Assembly (NCBI GenBank): GCA_003220535.1
Contig: QHSU01000012.1
Coordinates: forward strand, 1-39,652
Source: Candidatus Rokuibacteriota bacterium
GTDB taxonomy: Bacteria > Methylomirabilota > Methylomirabilia > Rokubacteriales > CSP1-6
Direction: 5' to 3'
Length of the DNA stretch: 39,652 nt
The position numbers were made by a program, and so were the translations under genes. Shown here piece after piece: positions 16,705 through 25,100 of the stretch (the stretch's first letter is position 1; each line of letters begins with the position of its first letter). Under the pieces are notes generated by a model. It had not been told where the DNA came from and made no database searches. It worked only from the letters and a program-made list of their open reading frames with translations.

Positions 16705-17424
16705 GCCCGACATAACCACTGCCGTAGGGGGCGAGGATCACACGGAGGGGAAGTGCACGGAAGGAATCTCAGCCATGCGACGCGCCTACCCTTACGAGTT
16801 GGGCGAGAGGGACTGGACGGTAGCCACGCTCCTGCGGGCATCGCCCTCATGGCAGGAGAGGCCAGTGGCCTACTTGATGCGTGGGCGTCCAGTCCGGAGA
16901 TTAGTCTACTTAACAAACTTCCAATCGCAAGTAAGCTGCCCGTCGTCTCCCTGCGTGAATACCGTGTCCGCTGTTTCCACAGCGGTAAGCCATTGGTTGA
17001 AGCCCGCTCGGCGATGGCCCCTTCGTCTCTCATTCCAGGTCCAGGGCGCGAGCCGCGACACCGTAGCCTCGTGGGTCGTTCCTCAACGATCCTCCTGGAT
17101 GCGCTCATCACGGAATGCCTCCGAGGTGGAGAACACCGCCTGCGGGCCGCGGTGGCGTCAGGGACGACGCACGGCCGCTCGTGGCGAGATTGCCCATTGG
17201 TCTCGCTGTCGATCCACGTGGGGCGCGGCAGGGAGCACGCAGGATGAGCGTTCTGAAGCACGTGGCGGACTCCAGGAGCTCCCTTCGCCTAAAACGAGCG
17301 GACGTGCTCTCATCGTGGTGTCCGCCGTAACGTCGGGAAAAGCGGGAGCGTTTCGTCTTCTAGGGCAGCCTTGGGGTCAAGTTCAGCACCCCTCGGCGAT
17401 CATTCACCGCCCGCATGAGAGTCC
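16705..17424. other. Apparently non-coding, decayed region with foldable segment
   Basis: About 720 bases without a credible gene. Long open frames exist on both strands, but their translations look like shadow frames and no motif is recognisable. The segment 16810-16895 can fold into a multibranch structure (listed separately). The region could be remnants of a mobile element attached to the broken receptor gene. Confidence 0.5.
16810..16895. other. Multibranch inverted-repeat structure
   Basis: Nested complementary segments: outer GGACTGGACG (16810-16819) with CGTCCAGTCC (16886-16895), perfect over 10 bp; next CCACG (16824-16828) with CGTGG (16880-16884). Inside are two hairpins: CCTGC (16831-16835) with GCAGG (16852-16856), containing GGGC-ATC-GCCC, and GGCC-AGT-GGCC (16860-16870). 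The same pairings are possible on either strand. It may be a structured RNA, an element end or a recombination site. Confidence 0.45.
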
Positions 17425-18279
17425 TTAATGCGCGGGCCGGCTTCGCTTCTCCGCCTGCTCCTCCTCAGCAGTAACTGAGAACAATCGCTCGCCATTCTTC
17501 CAGGCGATCGCCTCGGCGACATCGCGCGGGAGCTGGGCGAGCCACGTCTGCACCGCGCGATGGTAGTCACGGACGATCTCCCAGCGCGACGTCACCCAGG
17601 TATCGGTGCCGACCATGAAGCGGTCGGGGTATTTCACGAAGACCGCCCGCCACTCGGGATCGAGCGCGCCGTCCGGTGCCACGTCGGTGCGCAGCGCGAG
17701 CTCGACCCAGAGCTTCGGGAACCGCTCGACGAGCCGTCCGACGGTGGACGCGGACGCCGACATCCCGGCATGCGCCCAGAGGAGCCGCACCTTCGGGTAG
17801 AGCGTCAGCAGCTTCTCGATGGTGACGTCGTCCACGTGGGCCTGGAGGAACAGCTCGCGCTCCGCCGCCAACTCGGCGATGCGCCTGACGGTCGGCGCGG
17901 CGGTGTCCACGGCGCTCAGGTGGAACTCGCCGATGCCCCGGTAGATCCCACGCTTGAGCCGCTCCTCGACGTAGGCCTGCACGCCGGGATCGCGGTGCCA
18001 GCTCCCCATGTCGTCACGCGTGCGATACGGGCGGAGGAACGGGACGACGCTCTTCGGCGCCTTCTCGTAGAGCTTCAGCGTGCCGTCGTCCGGGGTGCTC
18101 GACACGATGGCCCGGCGCACGCCGGCGGCGGCGAGAATCGACAGCGCCCGCTCGGGTGAGTACGCGTCCCAGTCGGGGCGGCTGTAGTGGATGTGGGCGT
18201 CGAAGATCGGGAGCTGGGCGGCCGCGGGCGCCGCCGCGCCGAGGACGACCGCGAGCGCCAGAAGCAGAGACCATCGCAT
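17425..18279 (-). CDS. Exported amidohydrolase-2 family metal-dependent hydrolase
   Basis: A 284-residue TIM-barrel protein with a cleavable signal peptide (MRWSLLLALAVVLGAAAPAA, cleavage about residue 21). Metal ligands start with DAHIHY (His29, His31). Further conserved sites are QAHVDD, LLWAHAG and a late Asp in VGTDTW. This is the Amidohydro_2 family, containing decarboxylases and lactonases; the exported form is less common and its substrate is unknown. The start is directly preceded by TAGCAT (RC of 18287-18292) without a Shine-Dalgarno. Since the previous gene on this strand ends at 18293, this gene may have its own promoter inside that gene's end. Confidence 0.8.
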   Translation of the reverse strand: MRWSLLLALAVVLGAAAPAAAQLPIFDAHIHYSRPDWDAYSPERALSILAAAGVRRAIVSSTPDDGTLKLYEKAPKSVVPFLRPYRTRDDMGSWHRDPGVQAYVEERLKRGIYRGIGEFHLSAVDTAAPTVRRIAELAAERELFLQAHVDDVTIEKLLTLYPKVRLLWAHAGMSASASTVGRLVERFPKLWVELALRTDVAPDGALDPEWRAVFVKYPDRFMVGTDTWVTSRWEIVRDYHRAVQTWLAQLPRDVAEAIAWKNGERLFSVTAEEEQAEKRSRPAH

Positions 18280-18286
18280 CCCGACG

Positions 18287-18292
18287 ATGCTA
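18287..18292 (-). promoter_or_regulatory. Putative -10 box, leaderless amidohydrolase gene
   Basis: On the minus strand TAGCAT ends 7 nt before the ATG at 18279. It abuts the stop codon of the alkyltransferase gene. No Shine-Dalgarno. Confidence 0.35.
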
Positions 18293-18997
18293 TCACGCCG
18301 GCGACGGACGGCAGACGCGGCAGGAGCGGTACCCCACGCTCGCGGCGTCGTCGACCGACGCGAAGACGACCCGATTCATCTCGGCCACCCGTTGCTCGTG
18401 GGCGCAGCCCCGGCGGCAGACGATCCGCGTGCTCGTGCAGCCGATGAGCGCGGGCGTCGAGCGCTCGAGCCGGAGGAGCTGGGTCTTCATCTCGCCGCCG
18501 AACGCATAGTGACCCCACGTGCCGTCACCGCGGATGATGCGGTGGCAGGGCACGATCACCGGCACGGGATTGGCGCCGAGTGCGTTGCCGACGGCGCGCG
18601 CGGCCCGCGGGTGGCCCACGCGCCGCGCGAGGGCCGCGTACGAGTCGACCTCGCCGAACGGAACACGGCTGGCTTCGGCGAGCACGCGGGCCTGGAAGTC
18701 GGCCACGCCCCCGAGGTCGACCGCCACCGTGAAGAACGTCCGGCGACCGGCCAGATACTCGCGCAGCTCCCGCCGTGCGCGTTCGGCGTGGACGCGGGCA
18801 CGGGCGGAAGCGCCGTGAACGCCGCGCCCCGGGCGGAGCCGCGCCACGCCTCGCTCGGTCGCCTCGATCCTGAACCTGTCGGCCAGCGCTTCCAGGTCCA
18901 CCCGCTTCGCCCGGGAACCGCCGAGCAGCCGCGACGCGAGATCGCGCGGAGCCTCGGGAGCGAAGAACTCTTCGAGCATGACGTCGATGCGATCCAT
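18293..18997 (-). CDS. O6-alkylguanine-DNA alkyltransferase with C-terminal Ada-type metal domain
   Basis: A 234-residue fusion. Residues about 85-182 are the alkyltransferase domain with the active-site motif VPCHRII (acceptor Cys151) and the upstream GNALGANPVPV. Residues about 186-232 carry C194-x3-C198-x27-C226-x2-C229 (RIVCRRGC and GYRSCRVCRP), the spacing of the zinc site of the Ada N-terminal domain, in which one cysteine takes methyl groups from DNA phosphotriesters. In Ada this domain is N-terminal and an AraC DNA-binding domain lies between; here the order is reversed and no AraC domain is present. The first 25 residues (MLEEFFAPEAPRDLASRLL) are a separate helix. The ATG is 4 nt after the sigma factor stop, with GGAGGAAT in the end of that gene: one operon. 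Confidence 0.88.
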   Translation of the reverse strand: MDRIDVMLEEFFAPEAPRDLASRLLGGSRAKRVDLEALADRFRIEATERGVARLRPGRGVHGASARARVHAERARRELREYLAGRRTFFTVAVDLGGVADFQARVLAEASRVPFGEVDSYAALARRVGHPRAARAVGNALGANPVPVIVPCHRIIRGDGTWGHYAFGGEMKTQLLRLERSTPALIGCTSTRIVCRRGCAHEQRVAEMNRVVFASVDDAASVGYRSCRVCRPSPA

Positions 18998-19001
18998 GGC
19001 T

Positions 19002-19460
19002 CTATTCCTCCAGCGCTTGCTTCAGGATTGCCTTGCCCCGCGCGAGCTGACTCTTGACCGTGTTGACGGAGATCCCTCGGATCGTCGCGAGCTCCCGGTA
19101 CGAGAGGCCGTTCACGTAGTGCAGCGCGAGCAGCACGCGCGCCTCCCGGGGCACGCTGGCGAGCGCGCGGGTGAGATCCACGCGCTCCACCGCATGGCCC
19201 GGCCGGCCCCGGGGGAGCGGCTCGGGCGGAGCCCGTCGGCGTCGACGCAGCTCGTCGATGCAGACGTTCGTGAGCACGCGATAGAGCCACGTCGATATCG
19301 CCCACCGCGGCGCGTACGACTCCCGCGCCTCGAAGGCCTTCAGCAAGGCCCTCTGAACCGCGTCCTCGGCATCGGCCCGACTGCCAAGGAGCCGATAGGC
19401 CACCGAGTAGAGCCGTACGGCGTATTCTTCGGCGGCACGGGCGAACGCGCGCTCGTCCAT
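19002..19460 (-). CDS. ECF-type RNA polymerase sigma factor
   Basis: A 152-residue sigma-70 family protein with only regions 2 and 4. Region 2 covers AYRLLGSRADAEDAVQRALL and ISTWLYRVLTNVCIDELRRR. Region 4 covers LLALHYVNGLSYRELATIRG and ISVNTVKSQLARGKAILKQA. No anti-sigma factor gene is adjacent; instead the next gene in the operon is the alkyltransferase-Ada fusion. This suggests a role in an alkylation or DNA-damage response, though this is inference. The divergent gene upstream encodes a SorA-like enzyme, 88 bp away. Confidence 0.92.
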   Translation of the reverse strand: MDERAFARAAEEYAVRLYSVAYRLLGSRADAEDAVQRALLKAFEARESYAPRWAISTWLYRVLTNVCIDELRRRRRAPPEPLPRGRPGHAVERVDLTRALASVPREARVLLALHYVNGLSYRELATIRGISVNTVKSQLARGKAILKQALEE

Positions 19461-19548
19461 CTCGTCAGGTTATACGCGGCACAGGGCCTGAATGGGTGGA
19501 AGGCGAGTGCGCCGGTGTACTATGGCCCGCGCACAAGGGGGGTGCCCC

Positions 19549-20679
19549 ATGACCATCACACGACGGGGCTTCCTGATCGCCAGCGGCGCGGCTGTCGGGC
19601 TCCTTCGAGCCAGCGGCGCGCCGGCCCAGCAACCTCCCGCGCCCGTCCCGGGTAAGGAGAAGCTGATCGTCCGGAGCCCGCGCCCCGCCAACCTCGAGGC
19701 GCGGCTCGGGGACCTGACCGCGTACCACACCCCCGAGGACGTCTTCTTCGTCCGCAACAACTATGACGCGGCGCCGATCGACCCGGCGCAGTGGTCGGTG
19801 AAGATCGAGGGCGAGGTGGACAACCCCCTCGTCCTCCGCCTGGACGATCTGAAGAAGCTTCCGATGGTCGTGCAGGACGTGACGCTCGAGTGCGCCGGCA
19901 ACGGTCGATCGTTCCACAAGCCGCGCGCCTCGGGCATCCAGTGGGAGCACGGCGCCGTCGGGAACGGTGCGTGGAAGGGGGTGCGGCTCGCCGACGTCCT
20001 GTCACCGGCCCGCCCGCGGTCTGCCGGGAGGCATGTCGCGTTCGACGGTTACGACAAACCGCCGACGCCACAAGCGCCGGACTTCATCCGAAGCGTCCCG
20101 ATGTGGAAGGCTCTCGAGCCGCACACGATTCTCGCGCTCGAGATGAACGGCAAGCCTCTTGCCCACCTTCACGGCGGCCCCGCGCGGGCGATCGTGCCCG
20201 GGTTCGTCGGCTCGGCGTCCGTCAAGTGGCTCGAGCGGATCGTGGTGCTCGTCGACGAGTTCGACGGCTTCTACATGAAGTCGAACTACACCGCGCCACG
20301 CGCCGACAACGAGAAGCAGGTCTACTCGCTCCAGTCGCTCGAGGTGAAGTCCGTCATCGTCGGGCCTTCGGAGGGCGCCAGGCTCGCGGCGGGACGCACG
20401 GCTGTCTGGGGCTGGGCGTGGAGTGGTGAGGGCGAGCTGACCGGCATCGACGTCTCGACCGACGGCGGCCAGAGCTGGACGGAGGGGACGTTCACCGGAT
20501 CCTGGAGTCGCTACTCCTGGCGCAAGTGGGAGTACGAATGGGACGCCAGGCCCGGCACCCACACCGTGATGGCGCGGGCCAGCGACAGCCTCGGTCGCAT
20601 CCAGCCGACGAGCCGCGCGTTCAACCGGCTCGGCTATCGCTGGAACGTGATCCACGCCGTCAAGGTTGATGTGGCGTAG
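19549..20679 (+). CDS. Sulfite oxidase-like molybdopterin enzyme (SorA type)
   Basis: A 376-residue protein from ATG 19549, preceded by AAGGGGGG. The Tat signal TRRGFLIAS is at the start. The Mo-binding domain contains VQDVTLECAGNGRSFH with the Mo-ligating Cys at about 115. The C-terminal dimerisation domain contains AVWGWAWSGEG, VSTDGGQSW and the final TSRAFNRLGYRWN. The family oxidises sulfite to sulfate in the periplasm, with Moco bound before Tat export. A c-type cytochrome gene overlaps its end, as in SorAB. Some homologues act on other substrates (for example MsrP-like or thiol oxidases), so sulfite is the likely but not proven substrate. Confidence 0.85.
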   Translation: MTITRRGFLIASGAAVGLLRASGAPAQQPPAPVPGKEKLIVRSPRPANLEARLGDLTAYHTPEDVFFVRNNYDAAPIDPAQWSVKIEGEVDNPLVLRLDDLKKLPMVVQDVTLECAGNGRSFHKPRASGIQWEHGAVGNGAWKGVRLADVLSPARPRSAGRHVAFDGYDKPPTPQAPDFIRSVPMWKALEPHTILALEMNGKPLAHLHGGPARAIVPGFVGSASVKWLERIVVLVDEFDGFYMKSNYTAPRADNEKQVYSLQSLEVKSVIVGPSEGARLAAGRTAVWGWAWSGEGELTGIDVSTDGGQSWTEGTFTGSWSRYSWRKWEYEWDARPGTHTVMARASDSLGRIQPTSRAFNRLGYRWNVIHAVKVDVA

Positions 20680-20971
20680 CCTGCGGGCTCCGGCCATCCT
20701 GGCGTTCACCGCCGGGATCGCGGTAGGCCTGCGCCTCGCTCCCGCATCCGCTCAGAACACGCCGATCCCTCGGACGCCCGGCTGGGAGCTGGTCATGCGC
20801 TGCGTGATCTGTCATAGCGTCGAAGTCGCCGTGCAGCAGCGCTTCGGACCCAAGGGCTGGTCCGACACGCTCGATCGCATGATCAAGTACGGCGCGCCGA
20901 TTCCGCCCGAGGACAAGGAGCAGCTCCTCGTGTACCTCCTTCGGCACTACCGGGACGCCGACGGCCGCTGA
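20669..20971 (+). CDS. Small c-type cytochrome (SorB-like electron acceptor)
   Basis: A 100-residue protein from ATG 20669, overlapping the end of the sorA-like gene by 11 nt. A signal peptide covers about residues 1-28 (LAFTAGIAVGLRLAPASA). One c-heme site is present, CVICH (residues 45-49), with candidate axial Met residues downstream (DRMIKYGAPIPPED). It is expected to take electrons from the molybdenum enzyme in the periplasm. Its 3' end overlaps the convergent CoxL-like gene by 25 nt. Confidence 0.8.
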   Translation: MWRSLRAPAILAFTAGIAVGLRLAPASAQNTPIPRTPGWELVMRCVICHSVEVAVQQRFGPKGWSDTLDRMIKYGAPIPPEDKEQLLVYLLRHYRDADGR

Positions 20972-23273
20972 GCGCGCCGCAGCGCCTCCCAGACGCTGGC
21001 GGCCGTGAGCGGCACGCGCGCGACCTCGACGCCGCGGTCGGCCAGCGCGTCCTCGACGGCATTGGCGATCGCCGGCACCGGTGAGATGATGCCGCTCTCC
21101 CCCACGCCCTTGACGCCCATCTCGTTGCGGGTGGACGGGAAATCGAGCGCGATGACGTCGAGGGGCGGCACCTCTGCCGCCTTCGGCACGCCATACTCCA
21201 TCAAGGAGCCCGTCACGAGCTGGCCTTCACCGTCGTAGACCAGCTCCTCGGCGAGCGCGGCGCCGATCCCCTGGACGATCCCGCCGTGGAGCTGGCCCTC
21301 GACGATCATCGGGTTGAGGGGCCGGCCGCAGTCGTGTACCGCCGCGTAGCGCAGGAGCCGCAGCGCTCCCGTCTCGACATCGACTTCGAGCGCGCAGGCG
21401 TGCGCGCCGAACGCCCACGTGACGGTCTCCGGCCGGAAGAAAGCGCAGGCGTGGAGCCCCGGCGCCCCCTCCCGAAGGAGCGTCGGGCTCCGGAGCGATG
21501 CGCGTGCCAGGTCCCCGAGCGCGACCCCGCGGCCGGCCACGCCGACGACGTGCGCGCGGCCGGCGGCGAGCACGACGTCCGTCGGCGCGCACTCGAGCAG
21601 CTCGCCGGCGACGAGCCGCGCCCTGCGCGCCACCTCGCGCGCGGTGCGCGCGACGGCCGGTCCAGCCACCGCCGCGACGCGGCTGGCGATCGTCCCGTTG
21701 CCATAGCCCAGAACGGCGGTGTCGCCACCCACGACGACGACCCGCTCGATGTCCACACCGAGCTCGGCCGCGCACACCTGCGCGAGCGTCGTCTCGTGGG
21801 ACTGGCCCTGGGACGACACGCCGATCTGGAGATAGATCGTCCCGCTCGGGTCGATCTTGACGTCGGCGCCCTCGAACGGGCCGATTCCGGTGCCCTCGAG
21901 ATACGCGGACAGGCCGATCCCGATCGGCCGTGTGGAGTCGCGGCGCACCTGCTGCGCGCTCCGCCACTCGTCGTAGCCGAAGTGTCCGAGCAGGTGGTCA
22001 GCGCCACGCCGTAGTCCGCCGGGTCGTACACGATCGCCGCGCCGTCACGATACCGGAGGCCCGTGGCGTACGGCATCTCGTCCGGGCGGATGAGGTTGCG
22101 GCGGCGCACCTCCGCCGGGTCCATGCGTAGCCGGCGCGCCGCGCGGTCGAGGAGGCGGTCGAACACGTAGGCGCCCTCGGGTCGCCCGGCGCCGCGGTAA
22201 GCGGCGGTGAAGGTCTTGTGCGTGACGATGTTGATTGCGGCGCCCCTGAGGTGCGCGATCCGGTAGGGCCCGGGAAGGTGGTTGATCGTGTTCAGCGCGA
22301 TCACGTCACCGATCACGGGATAGGCGCCACCGTCCCGGGTGAACGTGGTCTCGATCGCGGTGATCGTGCCGTCCTCGGCGATCCCGAGCCGCGCCTGATG
22401 GTGCTGGTCGCGGTCGGGCGCCGTCGCCAGGAAGTGTTCGCGCCGGATCTCGATCCACTTCACCGGACGGCCCAGCCGGCGCGCGACTGCAGGAATCAGG
22501 ACGTCTTCGGGATAGACGTGGCCCTTGGCGCCGAAACCGCCGCCGACGTCGGGGGCGATCACTCGCACCTGCTCCTCGGCGAGGCCGAGCGCCGCGGCGA
22601 CCGCCGCGCGGACGGCGAACGGCATCTGCGTCGACGCCCACACCGTGAGCCGGCCATCCGGCGCATCGGGTTGCGCCACGACGCCGCGAGGCTCGATCGG
22701 CATCGCGGCGACGCGTGGCACGTGGAGCCGTGCTTCGACGACTGCATACGCCTCGGCGAAACCGCGGGCGACGTCACCGACGGCGCCGTCGGCCGGGCCC
22801 GCGACGTTGTCTGGCCACTCGTCGAAGACCCGCGGGGCGTTTCTGGCGAGCGCAGCCTCGACGGTCGCGGCCGCGGGCAGGCTCTCGTATCGGACGTCCA
22901 CGGCCTGGGCCGCGTCGGCCGCACGGTAGACGTCGTCCGCGACCACCACGGCCACCGCCTCGCCGACGTGGCGGACCTTCGGGCCGGCGATCGCGGGCTG
23001 GGCGTAGGGCCTGAGCCGCGGCGAGGTCACGAGCGGCGGCACCGCCGCGGCGCACTCCGGCAGTTCGGCGATCGTGAGGACCGCAACGACGCCGGGCAGG
23101 GCCTGCGCTCGATCAGCATCGACGCCGACGATGCGCGCGTGGGCGTGCGGGCTCCGCACGATCGCCGCGTGCAGGAGGTCGGGGAGACGCAGGTCGTCCA
23201 CGTAGCGGCCGCGACCGGTGAGCAGGCGCCGGTCTTCGCGACGTTTGACGGAGAGGCCGATGGGCGCGCTCAT
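20947..23273 (-). pseudogene. CoxL-like xanthine dehydrogenase family large subunit, frameshifted
   Basis: Read from ATG 23271-23273, the protein runs MSAPIGLSVKRREDRRLLTG through VGEAVAVVVADDVYRAADAA, GGGFGAKGHVYPED and the active-site loop AAYRGAGRPEGAY (about residues 355-366, form-II type). Near 21999 the frame breaks after PADYGVAL and the remaining 330 residues continue in another frame from VRRDSTRPIGIGLSAYLEG through GVGESGIISPVPAIANAVED with the catalytic Glu. Restoring one C on the plus strand in GGTC(C)AGCG at about 21999 rejoins both halves into a full-length subunit of about 775 residues. No FAD or 2Fe-2S subunit gene is adjacent. Either a recent mutation or a sequence error. It binds molybdenum cofactor in the intact family. 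Confidence 0.8.
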
Positions 23274-23328
23274 CAGGGTATAGTCACGCGTTGTGGCAGT
23301 ATAGGCGCCGACCCAGGAGGTCACGCGC

Positions 23329-24252
23329 ATGAACTACCGGCCGGTCGAGAGGTGGGGACGGCTTCCCGAGGGGTGGTCGTTCGTCGAGGCGACGAGCGTC
23401 GCCGTCGACGCCAAGGACAACGTCCACGTCTTCAACCGAGGCCAGCACCCGGTCATCGTGTTCGACCGCGAGGGGAACTTCCTCAGATCGTGGGGAGAAG
23501 GCGTGTTCCGACGGGCGCACGGGATCACCATCGGGCCCGACGGCACGCTCTGGCTCACGGACGATCTCCATCACACCGTCAGACAGTTCACGCCCGAGGG
23601 GAAGCTGCTCCTGACGCTCGGCGACCCCGACAAGCCCTCGACGCTCCACGGCGGCAAGCCCTTCAACCGCCCGACGCATGTGGCGTTGTGCCCCCGGACG
23701 GGCGACGTCTACGTCTCCGACGGCTACGGGAACTCGCGCGTGCACAAGTACGATCCGAAGGGGCGGCTCCTCTTCTCGTGGGGCGCGCCGGGGACCGATC
23801 CCGGGTGCTTCAACATCCCCCACAACATCGCGACCGATGCCGAGGGACTCGTCTACGTCGCCGACCGCGAGAATCACCGCGTCCAGGTCTTCGACGGGAA
23901 GGGCCAGTACCTCACCCAGCTCAACAATCTGTTCCGCCCGTGCGGGCTCTTCGCGGACCGGCGAAACGGGGGTCTCCTCTACGTCGGCGAGCTGCCCACG
24001 CAACTGTCGGTGAGCGCCGAAGTGCCCGATCTGGGCGCCCGCGTGAGCATCGTGACGCTCAAGGGCGACCGGCTGGGCAGGATCGGCGGCCGCTTCGCCG
24101 GCGAGAAGCCGGGCGAGTTCATCGCGCCGCACGGCTGTGTCGTCGACTCGCACGGCGACCTCTACGTGGCCGAGGTCTCGTGGACCGCGCAGGGCAAGGA
24201 CATGAACCCGCCGCGCGAGCTCCGGTCGCTCCAGAAGTTCGCGCGCGCATGA
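23329..24252 (+). CDS. NHL-repeat beta-propeller protein
   Basis: A 307-residue protein with a very strong ribosome binding site (AGGAGGT 7 nt before ATG). It consists of six NHL-type blades, for example VAVDAKDNVHVFNRGQHPVI, ITIGPDGTLWLTDDLHHTVR, VYVSDGYGNSRVHKYDPKG and VYVADRENHRVQVFDGKGQ. This is the form seen in peptidyl-alpha-hydroxyglycine alpha-amidating lyase-like proteins, but no signal peptide is present and no amidating monooxygenase is nearby, so an enzymatic role is uncertain. It opens a five-gene operon and its stop overlaps the ATG of the HD oxygenase (ATGA). Confidence 0.8.
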   Translation: MNYRPVERWGRLPEGWSFVEATSVAVDAKDNVHVFNRGQHPVIVFDREGNFLRSWGEGVFRRAHGITIGPDGTLWLTDDLHHTVRQFTPEGKLLLTLGDPDKPSTLHGGKPFNRPTHVALCPRTGDVYVSDGYGNSRVHKYDPKGRLLFSWGAPGTDPGCFNIPHNIATDAEGLVYVADRENHRVQVFDGKGQYLTQLNNLFRPCGLFADRRNGGLLYVGELPTQLSVSAEVPDLGARVSIVTLKGDRLGRIGGRFAGEKPGEFIAPHGCVVDSHGDLYVAEVSWTAQGKDMNPPRELRSLQKFARA

Positions 24253-24815
24253 CCGCGATGGCCGATCGCCTTCTCCACGCGATGGCGCGCTCGGCGCCGC
24301 ATCGGTACGGCGGCGAAGCGGTCTCCGAGCTCGAGCATGCCCTCCAGTGCGGCGACCTCGCCCGCGACGCCGGCGCCGACGAGGAGCTCCAGCTCGCGTG
24401 CCTCCTGCACGACGTCGGGCGTTACGCGGTCGACCAGTCGCTCGTCTCGGACACGACGGAGCCGACCCGTGCTGCGCCAAGCGCGCGGGGGCACCACGAG
24501 GTCGGCGCCGAGCTGCTGGCCCCCTGGGCGCCCGAGCGCGTCGTCTGGTGCGTGCGCATGCACGCCGACGCCAAACGCTATCTCTGCGCCACCGAGCCCG
24601 AGTACTTCGCCCGTCTCTCACCCGCCTCGCGTCACACGCTCGAGCTCCAGGGGGGCGTCATGTCCCCGGGCGACGCCCTGCGCTTCGCGGAGCATCGATG
24701 GCTGCGCGACGCGCTGGCGCTGCGCCGGTGGGACGATCAATCGAAGGTGGTGGGCAAGAAGACGCGGTCACTCGAGGACTGGGCGCCGGTGATCCAGCGG
24801 TGGCTCCGGTCATGA
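24249..24815 (+). CDS. PhnZ/TmpB-like HD-domain mixed-valent diiron oxygenase
   Basis: A 188-residue protein from ATG 24249. The HD-domain metal ligands are His30 (LEHALQ), His54-Asp55 (LLHDVGRYA), His82/83 (HHEVG), His105 (RMHADAKRYL) and Asp162 (RRWDDQSK), all at nearly the spacing of the diiron oxygenase PhnZ. The preceding RYGGE places a Tyr and a Glu three residues apart, as in the lid residues of PhnZ. The stretch RYLCATEPEYFARLSPAS and LQGGVMSP are family hallmarks. In PhnZ the reaction is oxidative cleavage of 2-amino-1-hydroxyethylphosphonate. No phosphonate genes are nearby, so the substrate here is open. Confidence 0.85.
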   Translation: MTAMADRLLHAMARSAPHRYGGEAVSELEHALQCGDLARDAGADEELQLACLLHDVGRYAVDQSLVSDTTEPTRAAPSARGHHEVGAELLAPWAPERVVWCVRMHADAKRYLCATEPEYFARLSPASRHTLELQGGVMSPGDALRFAEHRWLRDALALRRWDDQSKVVGKKTRSLEDWAPVIQRWLRS

Positions 24816-25087
24816 GCCCGCTCGGTGACGCCGAGATCGCGGCCGAGGTCGCGCGTGCGCCTGGATGGCGGCGGTCCGGGAAGGCGATCGAGCGAACGTA
24901 TCGCTTCGTGGATTTCAAGGAAGCGATGATCTTCGTCAACCGGGTGGCCTGGCTCGCAGAGCGCGCGAATCACCATCCGGACGTCACGATCCGTTACAAC
25001 GAGGTCACGCTCTCCGTGTGGACCCACTCCGAGGGTGGACTCACGCCGAAAGATTTCTCACTCGCCCGCTCGATCGACGGCCCGTGA
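24812..25087 (+). CDS. Pterin-4a-carbinolamine dehydratase
   Basis: A 91-residue protein, the normal family length, starting at ATG 24812 and overlapping the previous stop. It has the hallmark AERANHHPDVTIRYNEVTLS followed by TH...GGLTPKDFSLA. The His-His pair is the catalytic one that dehydrates 4a-hydroxytetrahydrobiopterin. In bacteria this recycles the cofactor of aromatic amino acid hydroxylases and also serves Moco-related or transcriptional roles in some clades. No phenylalanine hydroxylase is in the window. It is in one operon with the HD oxygenase. Confidence 0.9.
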   Translation: MSPLGDAEIAAEVARAPGWRRSGKAIERTYRFVDFKEAMIFVNRVAWLAERANHHPDVTIRYNEVTLSVWTHSEGGLTPKDFSLARSIDGP

Positions 25088-25100
25088 AGTCGCCTCGCTC

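Noticed and set aside
16705..17424. Group II intron or structured intron RNA
   Set aside because: I see no domain V consensus and no reverse transcriptase or maturase motif.
22218..24248. Long upstream extension of the HD oxygenase frame
   Set aside because: Shadow of the CoxL-like and NHL genes; the HD domain begins exactly at ATG 24249.
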